Assembly (NCBI RefSeq): GCF_000237925.1
Contig: NC_031496.1
Location: 10,998,017-11,062,016, forward strand
Length of the DNA: 64,000 bases
From: Schistosoma mansoni
Taxonomy: Eukaryota > Platyhelminthes > Trematoda > Strigeidida > Schistosomatidae
Direction of reading: 5' to 3'
Positions within the stretch are counted from its first letter, which is position 1; each line of letters starts with the position of its first letter. Under the pieces are notes generated by a model. The model saw only the letters and a list, made by a program, of their open reading frames with translations. It made no database searches and was not told where the DNA came from. The position numbers were made by a program, and so were the translations under genes. Of the stretch, positions 47,603 through 59,339 are shown piece after piece.

Positions 47603-47884
47603 TGTTGTGAACAGAACACTGGTTGGGGACAATCGAATGTATTTAAGCAACGATTACAGACTATCTCAGTAAATTCTGATAACCAAACAATGAACAGTCA
47701 ATTTGCAAATTAACAACCAATTGTTTCAATCTTCATTGTTTCTTCTCTAATTCCGTTGCTCATGCATTTTCCAAACGATTGCGCTTCATTTCAGTTCTTT
47801 CCTCATCGGTCTTCTGCCAAAATACATTCTATGTCTGACCCACACCATATACTACTTATATAGATATAAGTAGACCACATCACA
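47603..47884 (+). mobile_element. Solo LTR (Ty3/Gypsy-like family)
   Basis: Starts tgttgtgaac and ends accacatcaca, 282 bases, flanked by the 5-base duplication atcac (47598-47602 and 47885-47889). No internal region; a product of recombination between the two LTRs of a past insertion. Confidence 0.85.
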
Positions 47885-47889
47885 ATCAC

Positions 47890-48977
47890 AATTTTATACC
47901 ATTCTTTTTACTCTTTCTTACATAGCCTTTCAACTTACGAAAAAATTACATAACATTTCAGCAATGGTCGACTGGATATGTATTATTTCAAATATATAAC
48001 ATTTATAGCAACTATCTTACAACCAATTTCGATTACGGTTAATTTTGATTAAACCTCTTTATTAATTTACTTAACAGACATCGTCATTTGGATAGTAACA
48101 ATTTGCATATTTCTTTGTACCGTTGTGACCACTAGAGCACATGATAGACTCTAGCCAAAACGTTGATCGCTTAAGTATCATTTGAAGAATCATCCCGTAT
48201 TCTTCTGATACGTATATTCAATTGTTCCTGTGAATAAATTATCTGATATCATTCTTGTCATATTGACTTCATTTATTTGTGAACGTATGCAAAAATATTA
48301 ACGTTAGATAAATTTCGACACAGTGGCCACTCATTTATGGTTCGGGACTTTCATTCTAGTGATTCTTTTGATTTGCAGCAATAGAGAAATGGATAGTTGA
48401 GGATTATTATACGAAATCGAATATCAAATGGTTAAGTTTCAGTTACAGCAAGGATGAAAAGCCAGGTGGTGGGCTTCACGATCTCAATAAAATAATAAGG
48501 TTCAATTTTTGTACCAAAAGCGTTTGTTTATGTTTTGAAGCCAACGATGACTAACAATCGGTGGATAAACTTAGTCTTTCAATTTTTTCCAAGAACTTAA
48601 TTTATTTTTTAAGAAAGTGAATTTCGAAAATTTTATCAAACCAACCGTATTTGCGTGGATCAACTAAATTACATTAAACTATGGAGTTTATCATTACAGT
48701 GAAGCGAATTCAATTATTCTAATAAAGATTATTTTGTCGTTCCAATAAGTTACCTGTTTGCTCTAGAAGGCAGTTTTCACATGTGAACAAAGAATGAAAA
48801 TCTATTTGAATGGTCAGATATTTTGTGAGTCAAAAATATATATACGTAGACAATTTGTTTCTACTTTGGTAGTATAGAATATTATTTAACATGAAACTTG
48901 AAGCCTGTAATTTTAACATACAATTTAGCCAAGTTTTTTTTGATAAACATGTTGAACTGGTAATAAATATGTTTTTA
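47890..48977. other. No gene supported
   Basis: AT-rich spacer; nothing recognised. Confidence 0.5.
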
Positions 48978-49268
48978 ATAGTTGAGATCATGAATCAATT
49001 GAAGCTACACAACCATGGAAAACCTAGAAGCAATGGACAGCCGTTTCGTCCTATTGTGAGACCCCTCAGTAGTGCGTATCCACGATCCAGCCTCGAGAGA
49101 TTCGAACCCAGGACCTCGAGCGCTTAACCTTCAGATCACTGAGCCGGCATTCAACGGTGTTAATTTCAATCGATCCACGAAGTTGAGCGACACATCCACC
49201 ATTGTCTTCAGTGAGTTACTATCTCACAACAGAGCTGGTTGAACTCCACAAAATCCCTTCTGATATTA
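48978..49268 (-). mobile_element. Family B retroposon, decayed long copy
   Basis: Minus-oriented: gagatcatgaatcaattgaa, hammerhead block 49030-49075 (core CTGAGGG, so one conserved A is lost), B-box complement, A-box complement (tcagatcactgagccggc), then the 5' extension tgtcttcagtgagttactat. It ends with an inverted 3' terminus (ctccacaaaatcccttctga). Confidence 0.8.
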
Positions 49269-49552
49269 TTCAAATATATTTTTGTTATATCCCAGTGAAT
49301 AGAAAAATTGCATTTCCGACGTTTCGTGACTTAATGTGATCTACTTCTTCAAAGTAAATAAAATCATTGGGATATAACAAAAATATATTTATTATGAACT
49401 CTCTACCCAATACTCAATATATTTGAAACTATCAAGTATAACCTTGGTATATATACCTATGTTAAACTAAAATTAAAAGCTGGCCAGTAGTTTATGAAAG
49501 TAGTAATCTAACTAACTTCTCAAAAACCCGATGTACACATAAATTTCTTAGT
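49269..49552. other. No gene supported; short inverted repeat
   Basis: The phrase aaatatatttttgttatatccca (49269-49291) recurs reverse-complemented as tgggatataacaaaaatata at 49370-49389, giving a hairpin with a loop of roughly 80 bases. Confidence 0.5.
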
Positions 49553-49782
49553 ATTGTTTGTTTGAATCTTCCCATTAATGTTTAGGACTACAACTGGTCA
49601 GTCTCTATCAGGACTCAGTAGCTGAGTGGATACGCGATGGCGTTTGAAGTGAAAGGTACTGGATTCGAGTCCCAGAGTGAACATCAACTCTGAAATGCAG
49701 GTACATCCAACTGACGATTCCCAAATAGGACGAAATGCGCGCCCTGGATTCCACTGTTAGCCACTATCCATGTTCGCTTACA
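49553..49782 (+). mobile_element. Family A retroposon
   Basis: Head (tattgtttgtttgaatcttc), A box (tagctgagtgg at about 49619), B box (ggattcgagtccc), hammerhead 49705-49749, tail ccactatccatgttcgctta. In the hammerhead the first base of helix II is T, so the core is slightly damaged. Confidence 0.85.
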
Positions 49783-49913
49783 TAAATTTCTGTTAATATT
49801 TTCATCACAGTTATTTTTCATTCACTCATTTATATATTCATTTGAATAATATAGGATCAGATCAATGCTATCGATAAAAGAAGGAAAATCAGTTTGAGTA
49901 ATAATGAGTTAAA

Positions 49914-50283
49914 GCGAATATCCGGCGCTTTAACCGGGTTGGTGGACGCGGAAAGTTCACCTAGAGGAGTTGGAAAACCCTGATTCCAAACCAATGGTGC
50001 ACATGGGCTGGCTCCAGCATCCTGAGGGAACAAATGGCGTATAAATCAATCGTTGGTCACCGGCTAGCATGCGATTACATCCTTTCACGATGCTCCACTG
50101 TCTTGTGGATCAAATCTTTAGGTCAAAGGTTCTGGGTGTGGTCCCCTAAGAAAACCACGTGCTTCATTTTGGGCACCTGAGCAGTATCACAGTCCTCACA
50201 CAAATGAAATGAGATTTGTGTGACGCATATAAATCTGGTGCCGCTTTGTACCAATATTTATGTATACAAATAAATAAAATAAA
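49914..50283 (+). mobile_element. Family C retroposon, 5'-truncated
   Basis: Begins aagcgaatatccggcgcttt and ends accaatatttatgtatacaa followed by a TAAA-like tail. More diverged than the 20603 and 33912 copies. Confidence 0.85.
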
Positions 50284-51164
50284 GATACATAGAATATATG
50301 AAATTTTTATTTGATTAAAATATTACCATTTTCGTTCAATTGAAAAGTATAAAACATGTCAAAAATGTAATAATAATGATAAATTTGTAAAGTGCATGAC
50401 TACATGCTTTACAAAGATAAAGTTCAGTGAATTGATCATTTTAAATATTGAAGTGCAAGAAGAAGTTTACATCTTATATGACAACTAAATAGGAATAATA
50501 TATTTGTCAAAATCTCAGCGAATGAATTTGAATTAAATCCAACGTTTCGCCTGGCAATCTGGTCCAAGCTTTTTAAAGGAAATCATGTTATTTAATGTCT
50601 TACATCAACTCGGAGCCCAAATACTGTGAAACTATTAGTTCTAATTTAGATATTATTATTAACGAAGTTTCAATGGGACTACTAAAAACTAAAAAAAAAG
50701 AAAACTGGACAGATATTTCGTCTTGCCTCAGCACATCTTAGTATTGCACATACATGAAAGCACTGGTTATTTAGCTTAAGTCCATCTATTCTCTTCGAGA
50801 ATAAAATACCAATATCCAACAGACTGTAATTTAGTCTATGAACCAATGAAATCTAATACCGACTACTCTGGGTTGTATCCTTGAAAGGTTCGTCAATCAC
50901 AGATCCTTTATTTCATCAAATATTTTGATTTGATTTGGAATAAATAATCGGTGCTTAGCAGGACTTCTATGTTTGGGCAGTCTGATTGACCTCATGTATT
51001 TAGAATGACCTATAAATTTGACCCCTTCAAAATTGAAACCTTTACAGATAAACAGCTCTGGTTGAATAGAACAGTAAGATTTTATGTTAAACTGATCTTA
51101 AATCTGTGAGCTTATATTTTATTTTTAGGAATAAAAATACATCAGCATGTCTTTATATAAATAC
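50284..51164. other. No gene supported; holds an inverted copy of the 19.15-kb block
   Basis: 50510-50585 is the reverse complement of 19149-19230 (cctggcaatctggtccaagc and flanks), the possible Penelope-type hammerhead relic. Confidence 0.5.
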
Positions 51165-54100
51165 ATAAGAGAATCTTCCACTTTTCCTTCTAAATTCACG
51201 ATTCCAATTTAGCGCTCGTCCTGTGATGCAGTTTGGTGATTTCCCAAATGAATTTCCTATCCACATTCAACATCTTTTCCCAATCTCCTCTTTAATTGGA
51301 AGTTGATTTGTTTTCTCACACAGTACCCTGTTGCTGATAGTATTTAAGCAATAGATATTGAGCATCTTGAGTAGACAATTATTTATAATTACATATACAG
51401 ACGGTTGTAGTAATTCTCGAAGTTTCAGATCCGTACAGTAGAACTGTTTTGACGTTCGTGTTAAGGATTCTGACTTTTATATTGATTGACAGTCATTTTG
51501 AGTTCTATAGGTTCTTCAATTGTGAGAATGTAACCTATGTTTTGCGAACCCTCGCATTTACGTCTGCATCAAATCCCCGTTGTTCATCGATGATGCAGTA
51601 GAGATAAGTGAAAGATTCCACATCTTCCAGAGATTCTCCATCAAGTGTGAATGTTTTGGTATCCTCCGTGTTGTATTTGAGGGTCTTTCTATTTTTCTTG
51701 TGTACGTGGAGGCCTATCGCTGTATGGTCTGATGATACATTGTCTGTCTTCAGCTGGATTTGTCGGTGTCTATGAAATAGGAGATCTAAGTGTTCTGTGA
51801 AATTCATATCATTTAGTTGCATTCAAGCTGTCCATTATATTTCGTGCTTGTCCTCAGACATGGACATCTTCATGATCAGGTCGACCACTAGAAGGAACAG
51901 AACGGGAGAGAGTAAGCAGAGTTGCATGATAAATATCAGTTGACCTCCATTCACAACATACCAGTGTATTCCGTCTTATGAATTCCGACTGATATCGACG
52001 ATCTTCTCAGGTACACCATAATGTCGAAGAACGTTACATCAGGTTCTTTTTTACACAATGTCAAACACCTTATCATAGTCAAGGAAAGAGATGATTACTG
52101 ACGAATTCCACTAAATCAATTCATAATCATTGGTCAGTAATGTCACATTATGATCCATACACAACCAATCCTCACGGATTCCAGTCTGTTGATCTCGATG
52201 TTGGCAATCTACTGAATCTCATCTTGTTCTACAACACTCTGTTAGGGAGTTTTCCGAATACTGACAGTACCGTAATTTCTCTGTAGTTCTCACACTTGCT
52301 CAGATCTCCGTTCCATCATATCTTGATGAGGAATCCTTCGCTTCAGCGTATCGATGTCAGTCGATCTTCATCACAAATCCTTCTCAATAGAATGTGGAGC
52401 ATGTTTGCGGTTACTAATATGTCTGAATTCAGTGCGTCAACTAGTATACTGTCTGGTTCGATAGGTCATATATACTCGATCTCTAAGATGACCATAATGA
52501 TTACCCCGATCGTTGGTGTGGTAACTAATATAGAAGAGTCTGTAGGTGCTGCTTCAATGTCTAGTGAGTTCAGTGTGTCTGATATATTCAAGAAATATTC
52601 AGAGCGCTCCACACACCTATTCCACTGATCTTGAATATCAGTGATTAGCTTCACTTAATTGTTCTTGACTGGTACATTTGATTTACCATATTTCACTACC
52701 AGTTTACTCGTTGTATTGTATGGTTGTCCAAAATGTTCTTCTGTTGCAGCTATTTCCCATGTCATTGTTAGGTCTTCCTCATATACCAATTACCAACTCT
52801 ATTACTCATCCTCATGCTCTTCTTCGATTCTGTGCGTTCGATCTGCTGCCTGACTATCTCTGTTCTCGTTCGGCTGTCCTTAATTGATGCCTTCTCATTC
52901 TTCATTTCTACAATCATTCACAAGTTATCTAAATAGATATCAACTGTTCATGTTCGTGCTAATTACGGTTCAATATCTGATATTGTGAATCTGTCACATC
53001 TTCTTTAGTCCCTTCCCACTTATTCTTCTCCATAGTAGATTCCTCTCATTTGAGTGGATGTTTTGAGTCATGGGACCTGTTGTTGAGAGTTATTATGAAT
53101 TCGTTGAATTTTTCAGCATGTCGAAGGGAGTGTGTATTGACTGTTTGTAATGTTGTTTGTGCAGTTGTTCAGTGCTTCCTTAGTTTCACTTTCATGTTGA
53201 CAATCACCAGATGATGATAGTGATATGAAGCCAAGTGAGATCGCCTCTTGATTCTCATGTCCTCATCTGACTGTTTGAATATTTCAGTGATGCGATTATG
53301 ATCGATGTAGTTGTGTGTAGTGTGATATGGTGAGATTGATTCAGCATTGTGGGTGAGTTTGTGGGAGAATATCCAGTCACCTATAATCATGTTGTTGAAT
53401 ATACATCAATTTGTGAATCTCACACCATCCTCGTTCAATTCTCCTAATCAGTCAATGTCGTCTCAACATATCTTCATATCCCATGTTCTCATTATCGATG
53501 TCGGCGTTTAGGCCACCTTTCAGGATGGTTGATTGTGGTGTCTCTCGTAAAACTGATCTCCATCGTGATCATTGCTATCATTGCTGAGTGCATAACATTG
53601 GATCATATTCATTGTGATTCCCTCCTACTTCACTTCCATCAATGCTCTGATGATTCTGTATTGATGACATTCTCATCCTATGACTGCTTTTCGTGCTTCT
53701 TTGTACAGCATCAGAGCAACTCCTAGTGTGTGTGAAGCATTTTGTTCTCCATGATCTCAGAAAAACTGCATCTCTCCATAATCTAATCTTCAGTATCCAG
53801 CTTCCATCCAATACATCTCACTCATTCCAATCACCGTCAACTTGTATCTCGTCATTTCTGTAGCTATTTGATTAGTGCTCCCGATCTCTCACGTTGTCAG
53901 TTCATTCGATGTGTGTATATGAATTGTTGATGTTGTTGTGAGAATGGGTATGGTGGTGATGGTTTGCGAAGAATCTCGTCTTTCACCATGATGTGTGATA
54001 ATTCTTGTAAATGCATATGTTTGAGTTGGTGAGAGATATTTTGATTTGTTTGAATTGTTAATTCTGGTTGTGTATTTTTTAGTGAGTTTGTTTTGTGTGG

Positions 54101-54190
54101 GATGTTGTTGATGATTCTATGTCCAACCCTCCTTCCTCACCGTACTTGGGATTGGATGTTACCTTGAATTTGCTACAGGCGTAGTTGTAG
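51165..54190 (-). mobile_element. RTE LINE relic, long but heavily decayed (copy R6)
   Basis: Minus-oriented. 51822-51535 corresponds to the FADD region onward (MQLNDMNFTEHLDLLFHRHR, with FADD lost). 52300-52650 is the early reverse transcriptase, 53170-53390 the end of the endonuclease (SPYHTTHNYIDHNRITEIFK) and 53580-53830 the endonuclease body. The decayed leader ends near 54185 (tgctacaggcgtag). No frame exceeds about 110 residues. The 3' end and flanking duplication are not recognisable. Confidence 0.85.
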
Positions 54191-55458
54191 TAACTACCAT
54201 TGGTGCACTTATCAATCGTATTTTTTCCTAGATGTTTTGTGAATTGTAGAGCATAACGTGAAACGAACTCATTTATTGACCATATAATTTATACTATATG
54301 TGTACTCCGTCAATATTTAAGTACATAAATCTGTCATACTGAAACTAACATCAATAACTTGCATAAATTTAAGTTATTATTAAAGTTAGAATGAAACTGG
54401 GATTTCTTCGAGTTCAAATCAGTGGTTTCTTTTTACTGAACTGGAACTTTATATCAAGCATTGAGATACAACTACTATCTAGATCTCATATAGACTGTCG
54501 TACCTTCATCAGTTACAAGAATGAGTGCTGTTCAATTTTTCGTGCTCCTCTATACTATTTACAGAGGCAAGACCTTCGGAAAAAATTTTAATATCTTACT
54601 TCTCTCTGGATTTTGTGCTGACGTTCAAAAGAAAAGTGAAAGCTTCACAACTAAGCTATCCAGCTCACAGAACGAAACTACCAAAATATTTTGGTGTCAG
54701 CCTTTACCATTCGGAACTAATCATCAGAGTACCTGAATGGTTAATAGTTAAGCTTAATAAACTATTTTTAGATTGAATTCTACTGACATCCACCTATGAA
54801 TTAATCATTTTGTCAACCGAAGCCTCCACATTACTAAACAATGGACTAGTAACTTTAAGGTCAAATTTATAGGTCAAATTACACATCAGGGGTCAATGTG
54901 ACTATCAGACAATAGGGTTTCAGTCAATGATAGAATGGTAGACTAACGTTAATAAAGAATATCGAGGTCATTGTCAAAGAACCCAACTTAACAACAAAGT
55001 CCAATCGATAAAGTCTAGTAAGACAATAACGGAAAAATAGACTGATAACAGATAAGATTCATTGTAAACCCAGTACCTGACATCTGAAAAGAAAACCATA
55101 GCACACTAAAATACACTTACAAAATATGCAGTTGATTAGTTGGAATGTCTTTAATGAATTCACAGTCAGGACGACCAAAATATAAACTTAACAAAGTTTG
55201 GCCGATATACATCTTGATAGTCAACTATCATTATCGATATTGGAATATAAAGATTTTAAATAATTTGAAGATAATTTTATATGAGTTAAGATCGTGCGAG
55301 GGCTTGGTACCTGACAGGGTCGAGAATGTTGCTGATGTGTCCTGCTCTGACAGAAAACTTATATTGAAACTCCATTGATTTTAAATGCTATCCCGCTTCT
55401 GATCTACTTGTAATAACTGCGTGACGGAAGACTGTGTTTCCTTGGTATTTACTGCTTC
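54191..55458. other. No gene supported
   Basis: AT-rich spacer. Overlapping frames at 54391-54776 were considered and rejected. The part just before the gap (55290-55450) is unassigned. Confidence 0.45.
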
Positions 55459-55658
55459 NNNNNNNNNNNNNNNNNNNNNNNNNNNNNNNNNNNNNNNNNN
55501 NNNNNNNNNNNNNNNNNNNNNNNNNNNNNNNNNNNNNNNNNNNNNNNNNNNNNNNNNNNNNNNNNNNNNNNNNNNNNNNNNNNNNNNNNNNNNNNNNNNN
55601 NNNNNNNNNNNNNNNNNNNNNNNNNNNNNNNNNNNNNNNNNNNNNNNNNNNNNNNNNN
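55459..55658. other. Assembly gap (200 N)
   Basis: Exactly 200 N, directly before a long family B copy. Confidence 1.
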
Positions 55659-55668
55659 GACATGGATT

Positions 55669-56063
55669 AGCTCCACTGGCCACGACTTCTCACTAGAACT
55701 CTAGGAATTACCTCATGGAGCCAGTCACTAGTGAGCATATGATCCATGTCAGGTAGAGACAGGTATCTACCTCAGTACAATGGAAGTTGGTTGCGCGATT
55801 TCGTGGATTGGTTGAGGTTAGACATTAACACCGTTGGATGCCGGCTCAGTGGTCTATCGGTTAAGGGCTCTGGCTCGAGATTGGTAGGTCCTGGGTTTCG
55901 AATCTCGCGAGAGCGGGGTCGTGGATGCGCACTGCTGAGGAGTCCCATAATAGGACGAAACGGCAGTCCAGTGCTTCCAGGTTTTTGATGGTGGTCTAGC
56001 TTCAACTGACTCATGATCTTAACTATATAAAATTACTAAAATCTCCACAAAACCCCCTCGTGA
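55669..56063 (+). mobile_element. Family B retroposon, longest copy
   Basis: Shows the family B plan in one direction. A 5' extension (agctccactggccacgactt, ctagtgagcatatgatccat, gacattaacaccgttggatg) is followed by the A box (ccggctcagtggtctatcgg), B box (gggtttcgaatctcgcgag) and hammerhead 55929-55974. The 3' region follows (ggtggtctagcttcaactga), ending ctccacaaaaccccctcgtga. About 395 bases are visible after the gap. It is the reference for the family. Confidence 0.85.
55929..55974 (+). ncRNA. Hammerhead ribozyme, family B, core intact
   Basis: gcactg, CTGAGGA, gtcc-cataata-ggac, GAA, acggcagt (one helix III mismatch), C, cagtgc. All core positions fit. Confidence 0.75.
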
Positions 56064-57343
56064 TAATTTGAAGATAAGTTTCATCAGGAAATTATTTCAG
56101 TTGAGAAACTGTCGAAGATCAGTTAGTGATAGATGGCTGTTTCGTCTTAGCATGCGATTCCCTAGTACTGTGTCCTGCTAACCTTATAAGAGATCAAAAG
56201 ATCCTTAAAAAAACTTCACTGCTGACTACGTTTTCTATATACTTAAAATAAAAAATAACTTGGATAAATTTACTTTGGAGTTACCCATCAATGAACACAT
56301 GGATATTGCCTACTGATGTGGTTTTACAGGTGCTTCTATATATTCTGAAGTTAATTCCTGTAGTAAAATAAAACCATTGCTTCTGGCTTTAAGGAATACC
56401 GAGTTCAGAGTGAAAGTAACTTTCAAATTATGCTAACTCACCAAATTACCTAAATAAATTACCATTCAGTCGTTTGGTGTACGTATCAGTGATCAGCTCT
56501 ATAAAAGAACTGAAGGAAGCGATTGTTTGTGGCCTTAAATAATAGGATTAAACATAAATCAGATGAATTAAAAAGTTTTGTTTTAAATAACCAGTGAAAG
56601 TTGATTGTTTACCAACTGAATTTTAGGGTGAAACTCATTTGACTTTGGGCTAGACAAATGTAAATTGTTGATACAATCGAAATCAGACTGTATTAACTCA
56701 TCGAAATACTTATCAATAATGGCTTGCAGCCTAGATTCACTGACGGAAACCTGAGACTAGAAAAGTAATATGAAAGAGGATGTGCAATACAAAATAAGAA
56801 TTTTTTCATGAACATTGGTTGTAAAGGTAACATTACAGCCAACATATTGAAAATAGGTATACACGATTTCTTGAAGAAATATTCTATTCTGACGATCTTC
56901 ACGTTATCATCTGTAGTTGGACTTCGATTCGTAGATTTGTTAAAAGCAAATTTTTGCTTTGTATTACGTGTATAAGTGTACTTGTTTCTGTTTGATAAGT
57001 TACATAGACAGCACAAAACTGTCTGCTTAAAAACATATCTCCCAGTATTACCCAATCTATATAAGTGTACAGCTCAACTCAAAATGATGAGTACTAGTTT
57101 TTTTTCAAATAAGTTACACCACAATTCAATTTTAGACAAGTTCATATTCGCACACTGGTGAGAAATTCTAAATTAAGATTATAACAAAAAATTGTCAAAT
57201 GGTTTTTTATTTTTAATTGTTCCATCCATTAGAATATTATCTTGAATGTACTCTCTCTCTTCTGAGTGACTAAAACTACACCAGCTTTACCCTTATATAA
57301 TCAAAGTTGGAATTTTGCAATCTAACCTATAAAAAATTATTAT
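56064..57343. other. No gene supported
   Basis: AT-rich spacer. A faint hammerhead-like block near 56125-56175 is too decayed to call. The minus frame 57055-56693 has no recognised family. Confidence 0.45.
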
Positions 57344-57700
57344 CAGAAAGGGGTTTGTGGATATTATAGTAATTTTAATACTTGAGATCATGAATCAATT
57401 TAAGCTACACAACCATGGAAAACCTGGAAGCACTGGATGGCCGTTTCGTCCTATTGTGGGACTCCTCGGCAGTGCGCATCCACGATCCTGGTTAAACGCT
57501 CGCGCACGGGACTGATAGGTCCTGGGTTCGAATCCCACGAGGCGGGATCATGAATGCGCACTACTGAGGAATCCCACAATATGACGAGACGGTCGTCCAG
57601 TGCTTCCAGGTTTTCGATGGTGGTCTAGCTTAAATTGATTCATGATCTCAAATGTATAAAAAATTACTAAAATCTCCACAAAACCCCTTTCTGACAATAA
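57344..57700. mobile_element. Family B retroposon, head-to-head palindrome
   Basis: Left arm minus-oriented (tatcagaaaggggtttgtgg, cttgagatcatgaatcaatt, hammerhead block 57430-57474). Right arm plus-oriented (B box ctgggttcgaatcccacgag, hammerhead block near 57558-57604, ctccacaaaacccctttctga). Both hammerheads have a core change (CCGAGGA on the left; altered helix II on the right). Confidence 0.85.
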
Positions 57701-57918
57701 TCATTGATTGTAGGCGTTATGTTAATTAAATGAAATCGTACGTGAATAGATCTTCTTTATTTGATTCTTCTCATAGATTAGTTACAGGTAAGAAATGATG
57801 GAATGTAGTTTAAATTATCGATGTTATCTTAAGTATTCCATCCTGTCTAAAGAATACTTCTTTTTTGTCAGACTCTATAAAAAATATCTTAGAACAAGAA
57901 TATATTGAATCTTTTAAG

Positions 57919-58012
57919 CAAATATGGATAGTGGCTAGCAGTGGAATCCAGGATGCGCGTTTCGTCCTACTCGGGACTCGTCAGCTGGATGTACCTGCAT
58001 CTTGAAGTCACT
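57919..58012 (-). mobile_element. Family A retroposon, tail with hammerhead
   Basis: agcaaatatggatagtggct, hammerhead 57946-57990, then gtacctgcatcttgaa. tRNA-like part absent. Confidence 0.8.
57946..57990 (-). ncRNA. Hammerhead ribozyme, family A, core intact
   Basis: On the minus strand: atccag, CTGACGA, gtcc-cgagta-ggac, GAA, acgcgcat (one mismatch from palindrome), C, ctggat. This is the best-kept family A ribozyme in the window and fits the known schistosome Sm-alpha hammerhead. Confidence 0.85.
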
Positions 58013-58740
58013 CCAAAAGTATTAATTGCCATGCATGTATCAATTACAATCAGCTATTATTATTACTAATTTCAGAAAAAAATTTTTTATTTCCTATTCT
58101 TTTCAATTACATTTACATTTACAGTTAAAGTAAGTTGTATAGGAGTTTATGTATTAAAAAAGATAATCATTTTTAACAATCATTTAAATAATGTAACTTC
58201 TATTGATAATGACAATATCCTACTGTGAATGAAGATGAATAACAGACATTTGATCCTTTTTTTCTATAAAGTTGATACTTGAACAATGTAACCTTGAATT
58301 ACAAAAAAATAATAATAATACCATTCAAACAACAACAACAACAACAATAAGTCTAACAATAGTAATAAATAATGAGTTAACACAAAATGATGATAATGAA
58401 TGTCATTCAGGGAAAAATAGATTACTTCAATGAAAACATCTTCAATCTTACAAGCGTATATGTATATACATATAACAACAATATGAAAACGTACTACGCA
58501 TTAACATAGATCACGATAACGTAATCAATGATTGATGAAAGTAGTATGAAGTATAAGATCGTTTTAAGTAGAATTACATTACGCATTTAAAAAAATAAAT
58601 TCTGGTTAATGAGCAGAAAGCACAAGTGTATATCTGAAAGATATAAACTTTCATATAATTCCTTCAACATCATAAATTGGAGTAAAACAAAGTGAAAAGC
58701 TGAAGTGAATTAAAGTATCAATATATTCTGATCCATTGAA
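58013..58740. other. No gene supported; spacer of the large inverted repeat
   Basis: AT-rich, with short AAT and AAC runs near 58305-58350. Confidence 0.5.
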
Positions 58741-58990
58741 GTCCTAAACGTCAATGGGAAGATTTAAACAAATAATACCAAGTAAATTTAAACTTCACCC
58801 CATTGCACAAGCAAATGGCTATCAGGACTCAGTGGCTAAGTGAATAACGCGATGACGTTTGAAGCGAAAGATACTGGGTTCGAGTCCCAGAGTGAATATC
58901 AACTCTGAGATGCAGGTACATCCATCTGACGAGTCCCAAATAGGACGAAACGCGCCCTCCATTCCACTGTTAGCCACTATCCATCTTTGC
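58741..58990 (+). mobile_element. Family A retroposon, full layout
   Basis: Head (cctaaacgtcaatgggaaga, aacttcaccccattgcacaa), A-box-like ggactcagtggctaagtgaa, B box gggttcgagtccc (58876), hammerhead 58920-58965, tail ccactatccatctttgctta. The hammerhead core is kept (CTGACGA, gtcc/ggac, GAA, acgcg), but the closing helix I strand is altered. Confidence 0.85.
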
Positions 58991-59335
58991 TTAAAAGATT
59001 CAATATATTCTTGTTCTAAAATATTTCTTGTAACGTTTGACAAAAAAGAACTAATTGAAATACTTATGTTAAGAACGATAATTTAAACTACATTTCATTA
59101 TTTCTTAACTGTAACTACTCTATGAGAAGAATCAAATAAAGAAGACTTATTCACATACGAGTTCATCCAATTAATCAACGCTTACAATCACTGGTTATTA
59201 TCAGAAGGGGGTTTTGTGGAGATTTCACTATTTTCATAGCTGAAACCATGAGTCAATTGAAGCTAGACCACCATGGAAAACCTGGAAGCATTAGATGGCC
59301 GTTTCGTCCCATTGTAGGACTCCTCAACAGCAACA
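58925..59335 (-). repeat. Right arm of the large inverted repeat
   Basis: Reverse complement of 57600-58012 with scattered differences, mainly single bases. It includes the family A tail (to 58990), unique sequence (58991-59200) and a family B 3' end (59203-59335). Confidence 0.8.
59203..59335 (-). mobile_element. Family B retroposon, 3' part
   Basis: tatcagaagggggttttgtg, atgagtcaattgaagctaga, then a decayed hammerhead block up to ctcctcaacag. Confidence 0.75.
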
Positions 59336-59339
59336 ATTA

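Larger units (their letters stand above)
57600..58012 (+). repeat. Left arm of a large inverted repeat
   Basis: Pairs with the reverse complement of about 58925-59330. Outside the known repeats, matching stretches include cttctttatttgattcttct (57750), tgtagtttaaattatcg (57806) and agaacaagaatatattgaat (57891). The arms include family B sequence at the outer end and a family A hammerhead tail at the inner end. Confidence 0.8.

Noticed and set aside
54391-54776. Overlapping frames of 66-83 residues as a host exon
   Set aside because: No family resemblance, no single frame through the block and no clear splice sites.
55850-55920. tRNA gene
   Set aside because: A and B boxes are present, but the sequence lies within a dispersed retroposon and does not fold as a standard tRNA with acceptor stem.
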